A DNA stretch of 64,000 nucleotides from Stenomitos rutilans HA7619-LM2 (GCA_019358945.1 JAHHIE010000023.1:31772-95771); one strand, 5' to 3'. Counted from the stretch's first letter, positions 53,153 to 62,876 are shown. Translations and numbers: made by a program. Notes: generated from the letters alone by a model not told the origin.

Positions 53153-54355
53153 ATGGTCGAGCATCGCTTCCCACAAACGACACCAGTGGACAACAAAGCA
53201 CTCGACGATGACTCCTACATGGACTACTTCTCCGATATCCCCGGCAGCATGCCAGGAACCCTTAACATTGAGTCAGATTCTTCTCCCCCCGTCATTGTGT
53301 TGATCGACTATGACGAAGCCAACGCCGTGCGGCAGGAAGTTGCAACCCCTGAAGATTGCATTCCCTTTCTAGACACCGAATCAGTTTCTTGGGTTGATGT
53401 TAAAGGTCTGGGTAGTGAAGATGTGCTACGCCGACTGGGGAAAGTGTTTAGTCTCCATCCCCTAGTGCTCGAAGACATCGTCAATGTACCCCAACGCCCC
53501 AAAATTGAAGAATATGACGAACAGTTGCTTATCATTGCGCGAATGGTCACCATCAAAGCGTCTGGCAGTGGTTTTATTAGTGAACAGGTGAGTCTGGTCT
53601 TGGGTCGGCATTATTTGCTGACTGTGCAGGAAGAACCAGAATACGACTGCTTTGGCCCCATTCGTGAACGCATCCGCACCAACAAAGGTACGATCCGCAA
53701 ACACGGAGCCGACTATTTGGCCTATGCACTCTTAGATGCCATCATTGATGGGTTCTTTCCAGTCTTAGAAGAATACGGCGAAAAAATTGAAGAACTGGAA
53801 GATGAAGTCGTCTCAAATCCCTCCCATCAAACTTTAGAAAAAATCCATTCCATAAAGCGCGAATTGTTGGGTTTACGGCGTGCCATCTGGCCTCAGCGCG
53901 ATGCTATTAATGCGCTGATTCGTGATGGTAGCGATTTGATTAGTCATGATGTTCACATCTATCTGCGAGACTGTTATGACCATGCTATTCAAGTGTTAGA
54001 CATGGTTGAAACCTATCGTGAGCTAGCTGCAAGTTTGATGGACGTTTATTTATCATCCGTTAGCAATAAAATGAATGAAATCATGAAACTGCTTACGGTG
54101 ATTTCATCCATTTTCATACCGCTTACCTTCATTGCTGGAGTGTATGGCATGAACTTCAATGCCGATAAGTCACCGTTCAATATGCCTGAACTCAACTGGT
54201 ACTGGGGTTACGTTGCCTGTTGGGCTATCATGCTGACAACCGCTTTCAGCCTTATCTTCTTCTTCTGGAAGCGAGGCTGGTTTGAAAGCCTTTCTACGGC
54301 TGCGCCTCAAGATAAATCTTCTAAGAAATCACTTAAATCCTTGCTCCACCGATGA
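53153..54355 (+). CDS. corA: CorA magnesium/cobalt transporter
   Basis: 400 residues from ATG 53153 (MVEHRFPQTTPVDN), which has GAGG 10-13 bases upstream; an ATG at 53018 would add 45 unlikely residues overlapping the preceding terminator. The cytoplasmic funnel domain is followed by two C-terminal spans with the pore signature YGMNF after SSIFIPLTFIAGV. It transports Mg2+ (or Co2+) across the plasma membrane as a pentamer. The C-terminal tail is Lys/Ser-rich. The downstream gene overlaps by 4 bases. Confidence 0.95.
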   Translation: MVEHRFPQTTPVDNKALDDDSYMDYFSDIPGSMPGTLNIESDSSPPVIVLIDYDEANAVRQEVATPEDCIPFLDTESVSWVDVKGLGSEDVLRRLGKVFSLHPLVLEDIVNVPQRPKIEEYDEQLLIIARMVTIKASGSGFISEQVSLVLGRHYLLTVQEEPEYDCFGPIRERIRTNKGTIRKHGADYLAYALLDAIIDGFFPVLEEYGEKIEELEDEVVSNPSHQTLEKIHSIKRELLGLRRAIWPQRDAINALIRDGSDLISHDVHIYLRDCYDHAIQVLDMVETYRELAASLMDVYLSSVSNKMNEIMKLLTVISSIFIPLTFIAGVYGMNFNADKSPFNMPELNWYWGYVACWAIMLTTAFSLIFFFWKRGWFESLSTAAPQDKSSKKSLKSLLHR

Positions 54356-55068
54356 ATCTCGTCGACCCCATCATTCTCACAGCGTATGTGCTATGCATCA
54401 TCTACTTTCTGTATCTCATTGTTGATGCATTCAACGATGAGTTTACGATTAAGTTAGACGTCGATTTCTTAAAGCAACAGCTAGAAGAACAACGGCTCCA
54501 GGATTTACTCGGTATTAGCGTCAAATTTGACAGCCGTTACGAGTTTGACAAGCTAAAGCAACTAGCCGTGAGTATTAGTAATAAAGCAAGCCACGAAAAA
54601 GTAGATGATAAACCGCATGGTATTTCAGTTTATGTTGATTGGGATTACTGCGCCGTCACAGATTTAGACGGTCGATCGCGCCGCGTTACTCGCTTAATGC
54701 CTGGTACGACCGTTGATCTCTTTCAAAATCAAGTCTCTAGCACGATCGGCCCCAGCACCACGCTAAAAGAAGCCATCACCGCCGAAGATCTACTGCAACG
54801 CAAAGGCGATCGCAAAGCCGACAAACTCGATGCAGCCTCACCACTCAATCTAGAAGTAGAAATCACCAAGCCACTCATCGACCCAGGCGCACTCAAGAAA
54901 AATGATAAGTTCATGAAGCGCTACACCGATTTGGAATTCTTTCTCGGCCTAGCGTTTCGGATCGTCGGCCCTAACCAGCCAATTGGCGGCGATCGCGTCT
55001 ACGTCCTCTGCAAATTTGTCATGCATAAGCTCCACTGGACGGCTGGCTTGCCGTGGAATCCGAAATAG
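54352..55068 (+). CDS. Hypothetical membrane-anchored protein coupled to corA
   Basis: 238 residues. It has an N-terminal membrane span (about 8-27, ILTAYVLCIIYFLYLIVDAF), then a cytoplasmic domain (FNDEFTIKLDVDFLKQQLEE, GISVYVDWDYCAVTDLDGRS, DLEFFLGLAFRIVGPNQP). ATG 54352 overlaps the corA stop (ATGA), a sign of translational coupling and possibly a physical partnership with CorA. I do not recognise a named family. Confidence 0.7.
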   Translation: MNLVDPIILTAYVLCIIYFLYLIVDAFNDEFTIKLDVDFLKQQLEEQRLQDLLGISVKFDSRYEFDKLKQLAVSISNKASHEKVDDKPHGISVYVDWDYCAVTDLDGRSRRVTRLMPGTTVDLFQNQVSSTIGPSTTLKEAITAEDLLQRKGDRKADKLDAASPLNLEVEITKPLIDPGALKKNDKFMKRYTDLEFFLGLAFRIVGPNQPIGGDRVYVLCKFVMHKLHWTAGLPWNPK

Positions 55069-55187
55069 GGGAGTGGGGGATGGGGAATGGGGAAAGCATT
55101 GATGGCTGAACCTTTTAGCAGTTGCCCCCTGACCCCGAATACTTAACCCAATCCTTGCTCCCCATCCTTCAACTCACTAGACTAAGA

Positions 55188-55685
55188 CAGAGGAGAGTAG
55201 GTGCAGGCAGTTGCGGATTGCAGTCAAAAGCTGTGATTCGAGGAAAGTCCGGGCTTCCGAAAGACCAAACTTGCTGGGTAATGCCCAGTGCGGGCGACCG
55301 TGAGGATAGTGCCACAGAAAGATACCGCCGCTTAGAAGTTATGAGTTATGAGTGCTGAGCTTTGAATGACGAATTTCTATTACGAACTTAAAACTCAAAA
55401 CTTAAAACTCAAAACTACTGCGGTAAGGGTGCAAAGGTGCGGTAAGAGCGCACCAGCAGCATCGAGAGGTGCTGGCTCGGTAAACCCCGGTTGGAAGCAA
55501 GGCTGTGGAACAAGGGTTGGTCTTTGACCCGTTCCATGCAAAGGTGGGTTCGCTCATCTCTGCCCGTCCGCTTGAGGAGCTTGGTAACAAGTGTCCCAGA
55601 TAGATAACTGCCCTCTTAAAGACTGTCCTTCTAAAGGCATCGCGTTTAAGAGAACAGAACCCGGCTTACGTCCGACTCTCCTCAT
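55188..55685 (+). ncRNA. rnpB: RNase P RNA
   Basis: A type-A RNase P RNA, the catalytic subunit for tRNA 5'-end maturation. Diagnostic parts are GAGGAAAGTCCGGGC (CR-I, near 55240), AGTGCGGGCGACCGTGAGG, GTAAACCCCGGTTGG and a late AGAACAGAACCCGGCTTACG (CR-V). The P1 helix pairs GAGGAGAGT (55190-55198) with ACTCTCCTC (55675-55683). Ends are approximate. The P12 region is enlarged by heptamer repeats. Confidence 0.95.
55332..55424. repeat. STRR heptamers inside rnpB (P12 region)
   Basis: Between the GCCGC and GCGG arms of rnpB, about 90 bases divide into 7-mers: AGTTATG copies on the left, ACTTAAA/ACTCAAA alternating on the right. The two halves are roughly complementary, so they extend a hairpin. 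STRRs in rnpB are known from some filamentous cyanobacteria. Confidence 0.85.
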
Positions 55686-55959
55686 TTACACAAACCTTAC
55701 AGTTCCCCAAGCTCACACCCACCAAACGGGCTAGCGGCTTAGTTTTATCTAACTTTGTTGATTTAACAAAGAAATGTATAGATTCAGCAAAGGGGCTTTA
55801 GTCCGCTGTACGACCTTTTGAACCTGCACTAGGATGAGGGCACCAGTGATTCACTTCACTGCATGTGTTGTTGAGTACCTGCTAAGACAGACGTACTGAA
55901 TGATGCCTTGAGGAGTTAAGTGGCAGTGGCTTAGGTGGCAGCGTTTATAGGGTAAGGGT

Positions 55960-56571
55960 GTGAGTAACCAGACCTCCCAAATCTCAGTAGCAAGTGAACT
56001 AGAAGCGGCGTTGAGTACTCAACAGCTACTAGCAGTGGGCGAGCATAAGCGCAGCGGTTTAATTATCTGTAAGGCGCATCATGCAGAATTTGCAGGGCCT
56101 GGTGCCATTGTGGGAAGCCCCGTAGAGCAAGCTTGTATGAGTATGATTGCGATCGGTGCTCCTGAGCTAACGCCCGTTGTTACGTCTAAACAGCGGCAAG
56201 CAGCTTACAGCCGCCGCATTCAATGGAGTCGCTGGCTACAAAAAATTACTGAACATACTGATGCAACCCAAAGAGCCGAGAAGCTCTTTGCTAGTTTTGA
56301 GGAGTTTTTTGGTGCGCCAGCTTTAATGGCGCTGTCGGACGAGGTGCTGGCTTTATTAATTGGAGTGATGCCGTTTACAGTCGCGGCCGTGCGATCGCAC
56401 TACTCGTGGCCGCAGTCAGTCGAGGAGAAGACTCTTATCGCCTCCTATGAGCCGAACAAATTTAACGCTGCTCGCTTCGTCCCACGATCACTGCATGCCA
56501 ACGCTCATCTGCCAGCTAAAACCTATGCTAGCGTTTGGACAGCGCTTTACAATACGCCTAGTCGAGATTAG
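55960..56571 (+). CDS. Hypothetical protein
   Basis: 203 residues starting at GTG 55960. The N-terminal half is compact (LLAVGEHKRSGLIICKAHHA, then EFAGPGAIVGSPVEQACMSM); the second half is helical (RRIQWSRWLQKITEHTD; LMALSDEVLALLIGVMPF). It has no membrane segment. I recognise no family. It lies between rnpB and rnc, 138 bp before rnc. Composition supports a real gene. Confidence 0.65.
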   Translation: MSNQTSQISVASELEAALSTQQLLAVGEHKRSGLIICKAHHAEFAGPGAIVGSPVEQACMSMIAIGAPELTPVVTSKQRQAAYSRRIQWSRWLQKITEHTDATQRAEKLFASFEEFFGAPALMALSDEVLALLIGVMPFTVAAVRSHYSWPQSVEEKTLIASYEPNKFNAARFVPRSLHANAHLPAKTYASVWTALYNTPSRD

Positions 56572-56709
56572 CCGCTTGCTCACATCGAGTTCACAGATTG
56601 GGTGAGCGATGAAGGAGTTTTGGAAGGATTTCCGTCTCGAAAAAAACTCTTGACAGTCCACTGCTGGCCGTAATGTTCTGACCTTAAAAGACCTGATACA
56701 CTGTCAGGC

Positions 56710-57426
56710 ATGACACTCCAGTACCCTCGTCGCCAGAGGCAACTTCAGAATCTGGTGCAAAAATTAGGACTCCCTGGGCAAGCGCCCATTCAATGGCAAC
56801 TGCTCGACTTGGCGCTGACCCATCCAAGCGTCTCGGCAACAGCGAATTACGAGCAGCTTGAGTTTGTAGGGGATGCTGTTGTACGACTAGCGACGGCTGT
56901 TTTTTTGCTGGATACTTTACCGGAGCTTCCAGTTGGAGAGTTTGCAGCCCTGCGTTCGGTGCTGGTGAGCGATCGCATTTTGGCGCAATTAGCAGCAACC
57001 TACCAGCTTGATCGATACTTACTGGTTTCTGACAGTGCCCTGAAGGACAAGCTCGGTCAGGAATCACGTCTGGCGGATGCATTTGAGGCTGTGCTGGCCG
57101 CGCTTTATTTAAGTACGCATACCTTAGAACTAGTGCGGCCCTGCCTGGATCATCACTTTCGGCAGTTAGTCACTGAGATTCTGAGCGATCCAGCTCGGCA
57201 GAATTATAAGGCAGCGCTTCAGGAATGGAGCCAAGCGCACTACAAAATGCTGCCGGAGTACCGAGTGATTCAAGCCGAGCAGTCTCAGGACGACTCGCAA
57301 CGCTTTACAGCGGAAGTGTGGTTGCGTAATAAGCGGTTGGGCCAGGGAAGTGGGCGATCAATTAAGGCCGCTGAGCAAGCCGCCGCGCAGGTAGCGTTTA
57401 CGGTGGTGAGTGAACAGCCACCCTGA
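56710..57426 (+). CDS. rnc: Ribonuclease III
   Basis: A 238-residue double-strand-specific RNase. The signature YEQLEFVGDAVVRL (47-60) carries Glu51 and Asp55, and DAFEAVLAAL has Asp123 and Glu126; a C-terminal dsRNA-binding domain spans about 155-233 (YKAALQEWSQ ... GSGRSIKAAEQAAAQVAF). The signature is slightly divergent (LEFVGDAVV for LEFLGDAVL). The only start, ATG 56710, has no proper ribosome-binding site. A small dyad CCTGA-N7-TCAGG ends two bases before it. Confidence 0.92.
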   Translation: MTLQYPRRQRQLQNLVQKLGLPGQAPIQWQLLDLALTHPSVSATANYEQLEFVGDAVVRLATAVFLLDTLPELPVGEFAALRSVLVSDRILAQLAATYQLDRYLLVSDSALKDKLGQESRLADAFEAVLAALYLSTHTLELVRPCLDHHFRQLVTEILSDPARQNYKAALQEWSQAHYKMLPEYRVIQAEQSQDDSQRFTAEVWLRNKRLGQGSGRSIKAAEQAAAQVAFTVVSEQPP

Positions 57427-57504
57427 TCGGTGCGTTGTGTCAGTAAGTTGGCATCCAGAATCAAATCCCACCGAAAGTCTCGCTTGCTTGCCCTGAGAAT
57501 CGCC

Positions 57505-59559
57505 TTAGCCGTTTGTTGCAGAACCAACCGATGTAATGGATGGTTCAGAGGCATCACGTGGCAAGACGTCCCCTACATGATCCCGATTGTGACCATTGCT
57601 GGAGGGCGGGTTGATCGCGCTAGCGACTTCTACAGGGGCTTGCGTTTCCTGTGAGGGGAGCCAGATGCGGAACGTGCTGCCCTTCCCGATCGTGGATTGA
57701 AACGAGACGGTACCACCATGCAATTCGGCAAAGCGCTTTGTGAGCGCTAACCCCAGGCCAGTCCCCTCATGCCGACGGGTGAGTGACGAATCGACCTGCT
57801 GAAACGGGCGGAACAAGAGATGCCATCGTTCTGGTGGAATGCCAATCCCAGAATCGGTCACTTCCAGACAAAGGTATGGCGTGTTGGCATTGACGGGGCT
57901 GCGATCGGGGCGCGCATCTTGCTCTAGCTGGTGACCATAGGCAATACGACCGCTTAATTTCACGTGGCCGCCTTCGGGCGTGAATTTCACTGCATTTGAC
58001 AGCAGGTTAATCACCATTTGACGCACGCGAAGTTGGTCAAGCGCGACGCGGCTGAGGTGCTTTTCTACGTCGATCGAAAGCGAGAGGCGTTTCTTCTCAG
58101 CGGCTGGCTGCACCATTTTCAAGCATTCTTGACATAAATCTTGAATGGAGACGGGTTGAAGGCTCAGTTCAAGCTGACCGGCTTCAATTTTGGCGATGTT
58201 GAGCAGGTCATTAATGATGTTGAGCAGGTGCTTGGCGGATTCGTCTGCTTGCTGTAGCAGTTCCAGTTCTTCGTCACGGCTGTCGCAGCAACCATCTTTG
58301 ACCAACCCAATGCAGCCGAAGATGGCATTGAGGGGCGTTCTCAACTCATGGGAGGTTGTCGCCAGGAATTCGCTCTTCATCTGGTTAGCGGCCTGTGCTT
58401 CTTGCCATGCGGTTTCCAGTTCTTCTGCTCGATCTTCAAGGCGTTCGACCATGATGTCGAGTGCGCCAGCAAGCTGGTTGATTTCTTTGATCCTGAAGTC
58501 TTTCGGTGCTTGATCAGACGGCTGGCGGTGGTAAATCTGTAGGGCATAGTTACCGAGTTGCTCTAGCGGTCGTGCCAGGTCGCGAGAAATATAGATGGTA
58601 GCTAAGAGGTTTGCGCCCAGTAGCCCCATAGTAAGGATCAGCAGTACTTGCTTAATGTCTTCTAGTCCAGAGAGCGCATTCTCAAGGGGAGCGACGGCTA
58701 GAACAACCCAGGTGCGGCTTTCATCCGAAGCAGCAGAAATTTGCACACGGTTATACCCGGCTAACCAATCTGTATTGTCGTCTTTGAAAGAGACAAATTG
58801 AAGAAAGTCTTCTTTGCCTGCGATCGCGCTATTCACAATATTTTGTAGGCGTGGGGCATCTGATTCTTGTCGAATATTACGACCAATGCGATCAGCTTTG
58901 GGGTGAGCCAGGATGGTGCCATCCTCGTCAACGACAACGGTATAGCCGGAGAGAGAGCCTGGCTGGCTAGTCTCTTGTCGATGAACGGCCCATTGCACAC
59001 TGAGGGCATAGCGCAACCGACCAAAGGAATCGTAGACAGGCGCACTAAAAACAAGGTCGAGTTGTCGTAAGGGCGTTGAGGGTTTAGCGGCCCTTGTTTG
59101 GTTAATGGGTGAGACACGAACGCCCGCCAGGGGCGCACGCATCACCTGGCTTTGGCTCGGCCACAAGTTATCAAGCACCTGGCTGATGGCTTGATTACCG
59201 CAGGTGCTACCATCCACCTGACCCGTTTGCACGTTGATGAGCTGAACGCATTGCACGCCTTTCGGCAGCCAGCGATTGATGCGAGTGACAAATTCTTGGG
59301 GTTCCTGTGCTTGATCGAGCTTAGTTGAAAAATCCTCGCTAGCACTCACGAGGCTCGATCGCATGACTTCGATCAAATCACGAATGTTTTCGCCCTTTCT
59401 GACTGCACTTTCGGTCAAGTTTTGACTGGCCGTTGCCAACATGCTGTCGCGCACTTTCTTGTATGCCACTAGCTCACCCAGCAGCAAAACGGGAATGCTC
59501 AGCAGCAAAATCCGCGACAGGAGGATGCGGCGAAACGAAGACTGACCTGGTTTAGCCAT
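57505..59559 (-). CDS. Membrane sensor histidine kinase (Cache-HAMP-HisKA-HATPase)
   Basis: 684 residues from ATG 59559. TM1 lies at about 15-35. The external Cache-type sensor domain spans about 36-300 (VVVDEDGTILAHPKADRIGR is typical). TM2 is near 310-330, followed by HAMP (ISRDLARPLEQLGNYALQIY). HisKA has the phospho-His in TSHELRTPLNAIFG; HATPase motifs are NLLSNAVKFTPEGGH, GIGIPPERW and GTGLGLALTKRF. The C-terminal 45 residues are unstructured. No response regulator is adjacent, so it is an orphan kinase. It is convergent with rnc. Confidence 0.93.
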   Translation of the reverse strand: MAKPGQSSFRRILLSRILLLSIPVLLLGELVAYKKVRDSMLATASQNLTESAVRKGENIRDLIEVMRSSLVSASEDFSTKLDQAQEPQEFVTRINRWLPKGVQCVQLINVQTGQVDGSTCGNQAISQVLDNLWPSQSQVMRAPLAGVRVSPINQTRAAKPSTPLRQLDLVFSAPVYDSFGRLRYALSVQWAVHRQETSQPGSLSGYTVVVDEDGTILAHPKADRIGRNIRQESDAPRLQNIVNSAIAGKEDFLQFVSFKDDNTDWLAGYNRVQISAASDESRTWVVLAVAPLENALSGLEDIKQVLLILTMGLLGANLLATIYISRDLARPLEQLGNYALQIYHRQPSDQAPKDFRIKEINQLAGALDIMVERLEDRAEELETAWQEAQAANQMKSEFLATTSHELRTPLNAIFGCIGLVKDGCCDSRDEELELLQQADESAKHLLNIINDLLNIAKIEAGQLELSLQPVSIQDLCQECLKMVQPAAEKKRLSLSIDVEKHLSRVALDQLRVRQMVINLLSNAVKFTPEGGHVKLSGRIAYGHQLEQDARPDRSPVNANTPYLCLEVTDSGIGIPPERWHLLFRPFQQVDSSLTRRHEGTGLGLALTKRFAELHGGTVSFQSTIGKGSTFRIWLPSQETQAPVEVASAINPPSSNGHNRDHVGDVLPRDASEPSITSVGSATNG

Positions 59560-59739
59560 AGGACGTTTAAACTGAAGTGCGATACCCAATAGCAACCACG
59601 ATCAACCGGAGCAGATTAAAACCGGATCGTACCTAGCCCTCATGCATCCATCCTATGCGCGGCAGTTAACAGTCAGCATAAGTGCCGTCAAAAGAAGGAC
59701 TATCCACAATTATTACAACGGTTATACCGAATATTCCAG

Positions 59740-60462
59740 TTGGACGCAGATTTAAACATTAAACCAAGTGTGCCTGATCGCCGGAGCGATCGCCCTCAAA
59801 CGACCGTCATTCTTGCGATGAGTGCGGATGGCAAGATTGCAGACGTGAGCCGTGCAGCCGCGCGGTTTGGCTCTCCTCACGACAAGGTCCACTTAGAACA
59901 ACTTGTTGCAGAAGCGGATGGGGTATTACTTGGTGCAGGAACGCTGAGAGCGTATGGCACAACGCTACGGGTCGTCAACCCTATGCTATTGAAGCAACGA
60001 CAGCAGCAGGGCAAGCCGCTTCAACCCGTACAGCTTATTTGCTCGCGATCGGCGCGACTTGATCCCCAGCTTCCCTTTTTTCGACAGCCTGTGCCCCGCT
60101 GGTTACTAACCACAACCGCAGGCCGTGGTCAGTGGCAAGAAGACGAATACTTCGAGCGCATTCTCGTGGTAGAGACGATCGCTGGCACCATTGACTGGCC
60201 TGTCGCCTTACAGCAGCTGGGGGCATATGGACTAAATCACTTGGCTGTACTGGGCGGCGGCACTTTAGTTGCGTCCTTACTAGAAGCAGAGTTGGTGGAT
60301 GAACTGTATCTAACCATTTGCCCCTTACTGTTGGGTGGCGATCGCGCTCCCACCCCGATCGATGGCTCAGGATTACTGACAGTTTTAGCGCCTCGCCTAC
60401 AGCTTTTAGAGGTGAGGGCGATCGAGGATGAAGTGTTTTTACACTACAGAGTGAGGAGGTAG
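59740..60462 (+). CDS. RibD C-terminal-domain (dihydrofolate-reductase-like) protein
   Basis: A 240-residue NADPH-dependent reductase-fold protein: TTVILAMSADGKIAD (about 21-35), FGSPHDKVHLEQLVAEADGV, LLGAGTLRAYG, LAVLGGGTLVASLLEAELVD, ELYLTICPLLLGG. It resembles the reductase half of riboflavin enzyme RibD; a deaminase half is absent. The start appears to be TTG 59740; no earlier in-frame ATG was found. It may reduce a pyrimidine intermediate of flavin synthesis or another substrate. Confidence 0.85.
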   Translation: MDADLNIKPSVPDRRSDRPQTTVILAMSADGKIADVSRAAARFGSPHDKVHLEQLVAEADGVLLGAGTLRAYGTTLRVVNPMLLKQRQQQGKPLQPVQLICSRSARLDPQLPFFRQPVPRWLLTTTAGRGQWQEDEYFERILVVETIAGTIDWPVALQQLGAYGLNHLAVLGGGTLVASLLEAELVDELYLTICPLLLGGDRAPTPIDGSGLLTVLAPRLQLLEVRAIEDEVFLHYRVRR

Positions 60463-60740
60463 AAGGCAGGAGGCAGAAGGCAGGAGGTTGTTGGTTGTTA
60501 AGTTGTTAGAAGAAAGCTGATCGCTGACCGCTCAAATTAAAGGCAGAAGGCAAAAGAAGTTGTTAGTTGTTGGTTTTTAGACGGAAGCTGGATAGTTGCC
60601 CGCTGCCTACTGATAGCTGATGGCTGAGCGCTCTTTAACTCAAAACTCAAAACTTAGAACTTAAACCTCCCCCTGCTCCCCCTGCTCCCCGCACTCCTTC
60701 AGCAATGTATTACGCTGTATGAAGTCTTTCAAGCCTTCCT
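60463..60740. repeat. STRR-rich intergenic region
   Basis: About 200 of these 278 bases are heptamer-type repeats in blocks of different motifs: GGCAGAAGGCAGGA, GTTGTTGGTTGTTA, GCTGACC-like units and AACTCAAAACTCAAAACTT. The last 60 bases (CCCCCTGCTCCCCCTGCTCC) are also repetitive. No coding sequence. Confidence 0.8.
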
Positions 60741-61934
60741 ATGGTGGAACAACTGAAACCTCGCTACTCGATCGCCTGGATTGATTCCCTTGCTGACGTG
60801 CCCCAAGCAGAATGGGATGCTCTCGCAATGCCGCTGCAAACGCCCTTCTTTGAGTGGGAGTGGCTGCACAATATGGAAACATCGGGTAGCACCACTGCTG
60901 AGACGGGCTGGTTGCCCAATCACTTAACCATCTGGCGAAACCGGAGCTTGATTGCGGCGGCTCCCCTTTATGTGAAAGGGCATAGCTATGGCGAGTTTGT
61001 GTTTGATCATCAGTGGGCTGATGTTGCAGCCCGTTTAGGCGTTGAGTATTACCCCAAGCTGCTGGGGATGTCGCCTTTTACGCCTGCGGAAGGCTACCGC
61101 TTTTTGATAGCACCTGGCGAAGATGAGGATGAATTGACAGGACTGATGGTGAGCGCGATCGATCAGTTTTGCATGCACAACAGTATTTCGGGCTGCAATT
61201 TTCTGTACGCTGACCCAGAGTGGCGCGTCATGATGGAACAGCACGGCTTTTTGAGTTGGCTGCACCATAGCTTTATTTGGCAAAATCAAGACTATCAGAC
61301 TTTTGATGATTATTTGGGTGCGTTCAATGCCAACCAGCGCCGCAATATCAAGCGAGAACGCAAGGCCGTTGAAAAAGCAGGACTGACGATTCGTACCTTG
61401 ACTGGAGATAACATTCCCCAGGCGTTGTTTCCGTTGATGTACCGCTTTTACAGTGATACGTGCGACAAGTTTGGCTGGTGGGGGAGCAAGTATCTCACGC
61501 CTCAGTTTTTTGAGCAGCTTTATGACCGCTACCGCGATCGCGTGCTGTTTGTCGCAGCTTATGACGAGAAGCATCCTCAACCGATCGGCATGTCCTTTTG
61601 CCTCACGAAAGGGGCGAATTTGTATGGGCGCTACTGGGGATCATTCCAGGATATTGATTGTCTCCACTTTGATGCGTGCTACTACACGCCGATCGAGTGG
61701 GCGATTTCAAAGGGTATCAAAACCTTCGATCCTGGTGCGGGTGGGCGACACAAAAAACGACGCGGCTTCCCGGCAACTTCCAACCATTCGCTTCACCGTT
61801 TCTATAATCCCCGCTTGATGCAAGTTTTCCGTTCTTACATCGGTCAGGTAAATGATATGGAACAACGTGAGATGGATGCCATCAATCAAGGTTTGCCGTT
61901 TAAGCAGGATGAAACTGAAACAGGGTGTAAGTAG
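60741..61934 (+). CDS. COG3146-type GNAT/FemAB-like protein
   Basis: A 397-residue protein of the 'peptidogalycan biosynthesis' (DUF482) family with an acyltransferase fold: FFEWEWLHNMETSGSTT, GEFVFDHQWADVAARLGVEY, YYPKLLGMSPFTPAEGYRFL, NANQRRNIKRERKAVEKAG, FDPGAGGRHKKRRGF. It has no signal peptide. The family name is historical; substrates are not established, though a role in aminoacyl or acyl transfer is likely. It stands alone between two repeat-rich gaps. Confidence 0.88.
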   Translation: MVEQLKPRYSIAWIDSLADVPQAEWDALAMPLQTPFFEWEWLHNMETSGSTTAETGWLPNHLTIWRNRSLIAAAPLYVKGHSYGEFVFDHQWADVAARLGVEYYPKLLGMSPFTPAEGYRFLIAPGEDEDELTGLMVSAIDQFCMHNSISGCNFLYADPEWRVMMEQHGFLSWLHHSFIWQNQDYQTFDDYLGAFNANQRRNIKRERKAVEKAGLTIRTLTGDNIPQALFPLMYRFYSDTCDKFGWWGSKYLTPQFFEQLYDRYRDRVLFVAAYDEKHPQPIGMSFCLTKGANLYGRYWGSFQDIDCLHFDACYYTPIEWAISKGIKTFDPGAGGRHKKRRGFPATSNHSLHRFYNPRLMQVFRSYIGQVNDMEQREMDAINQGLPFKQDETETGCK

Positions 61935-62062
61935 AGAGGGCTATAAGCGGTCAGCCATGTTCTTTTTTTGCTCTTGCACTGAATGCCAACACGATTATTG
62001 AAGCGTTATTAAGACATCAGAGAGTAGTTTAGTAAAATTGCCAACTAACATTAAGAGTTCAT

Positions 62063-62380
62063 TTAAAATCGCCAGTACCCCTTCCATCTTGTCGGTGTCT
62101 TCCAATCAACTTGCCTTTCATCAACGCTCCATTTGAGTGTAAGAGTCTCTGTACAGACCAAGCGTGGGTAACCAAACTCTCCCAGGTTTTTCCTAAAAAT
62201 TAGTCCATCAAAATAAGCACGGCTAGCCTCAGGATTAACATAGCCTTCAACCAAAATCGATTGTTGACCACTTGGAGATAGATACCGCTTGGAACACAGC
62301 GGTTCGTTAAAACCGTAGCGGAATTCGACCAGTATGCTCAATAAGAAAGCAAGTACGATCGATAAGCTGCCCACTTGCAA
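62063..62380 (-). CDS. Small hypothetical exported or anchored protein
   Basis: 105 residues beginning at TTG 62380, with an N-terminal hydrophobic segment (LSIVLAFLLSILVEF) and a hydrophilic rest (SPSGQQSILVEGYVNPEASR, KWSVDERQVDWKTPTRWKG). It follows the next membrane gene by 25 bases on the same strand, so the two are probably one operon. No known family. The start is uncertain; other near-cognate starts exist. Confidence 0.55.
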   Translation of the reverse strand: MQVGSLSIVLAFLLSILVEFRYGFNEPLCSKRYLSPSGQQSILVEGYVNPEASRAYFDGLIFRKNLGEFGYPRLVCTETLTLKWSVDERQVDWKTPTRWKGYWRF

Positions 62381-62405
62381 AACATAAACACTTCTTTCAA
62401 CAGAC

Positions 62406-62876
62406 TTAGGTAGAGTTGCCTGATTGAAGACAGAGACAACCTAAATCGAAAAAGAAGATTAAGGTGGTGTAAGTGAAAACAATGACTGATATCATTTCTG
62501 CAATAGAAAAGCCTTGATACCAATCGATCGATGACCAAAGAGTTGACAGCATTGCGTAAACAAGGGCACAGAAAATGATAAAGATGAGCCATACTGCGAC
62601 TAAAAAGAACACAATTGGCAAAGACACTACTGACAAGAGCAAAAGTAATAATCGCGCTTGTCCGGTAGTCCGGTAGACCTCAAAGAAGGAGCGGGGCAGT
62701 GGCCTCACTCTTACAATCAAGGCAGATAGTAAAACGACAGCGACGCTACCCACGACCGGGGTGGCAGGGAAACCTAAAAATGTGCCTGATAGACTGTAGC
62801 TATTGAAGAGCATGAGCCAGAAGACCAGGTTGAAATTGGCTGTCAGACCCAGTAGGACAATCAAAAATTTCCGCAT
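62406..62876 (-). CDS. Hypothetical four-span membrane protein
   Basis: 156 residues with strong hydrophobic segments (LIVLLGLTANFNLVFWLMLF; VVGSVAVVLLSALIV; LLLLLLSVVSLPIVFFLVAV; MISVIVFTYTTLIFFFDLG). It has low homology appearance and no motif. It is the first gene of a two-gene unit with the 105-residue protein. The start is ATG 62876. Confidence 0.6.
   Translation of the reverse strand: MRKFLIVLLGLTANFNLVFWLMLFNSYSLSGTFLGFPATPVVGSVAVVLLSALIVRVRPLPRSFFEVYRTTGQARLLLLLLSVVSLPIVFFLVAVWLIFIIFCALVYAMLSTLWSSIDWYQGFSIAEMISVIVFTYTTLIFFFDLGCLCLQSGNST

Noticed and set aside
61035..61580. Minus-strand ORF of 181 codons
   Set aside because: It is the antisense shadow of the COG3146 gene.
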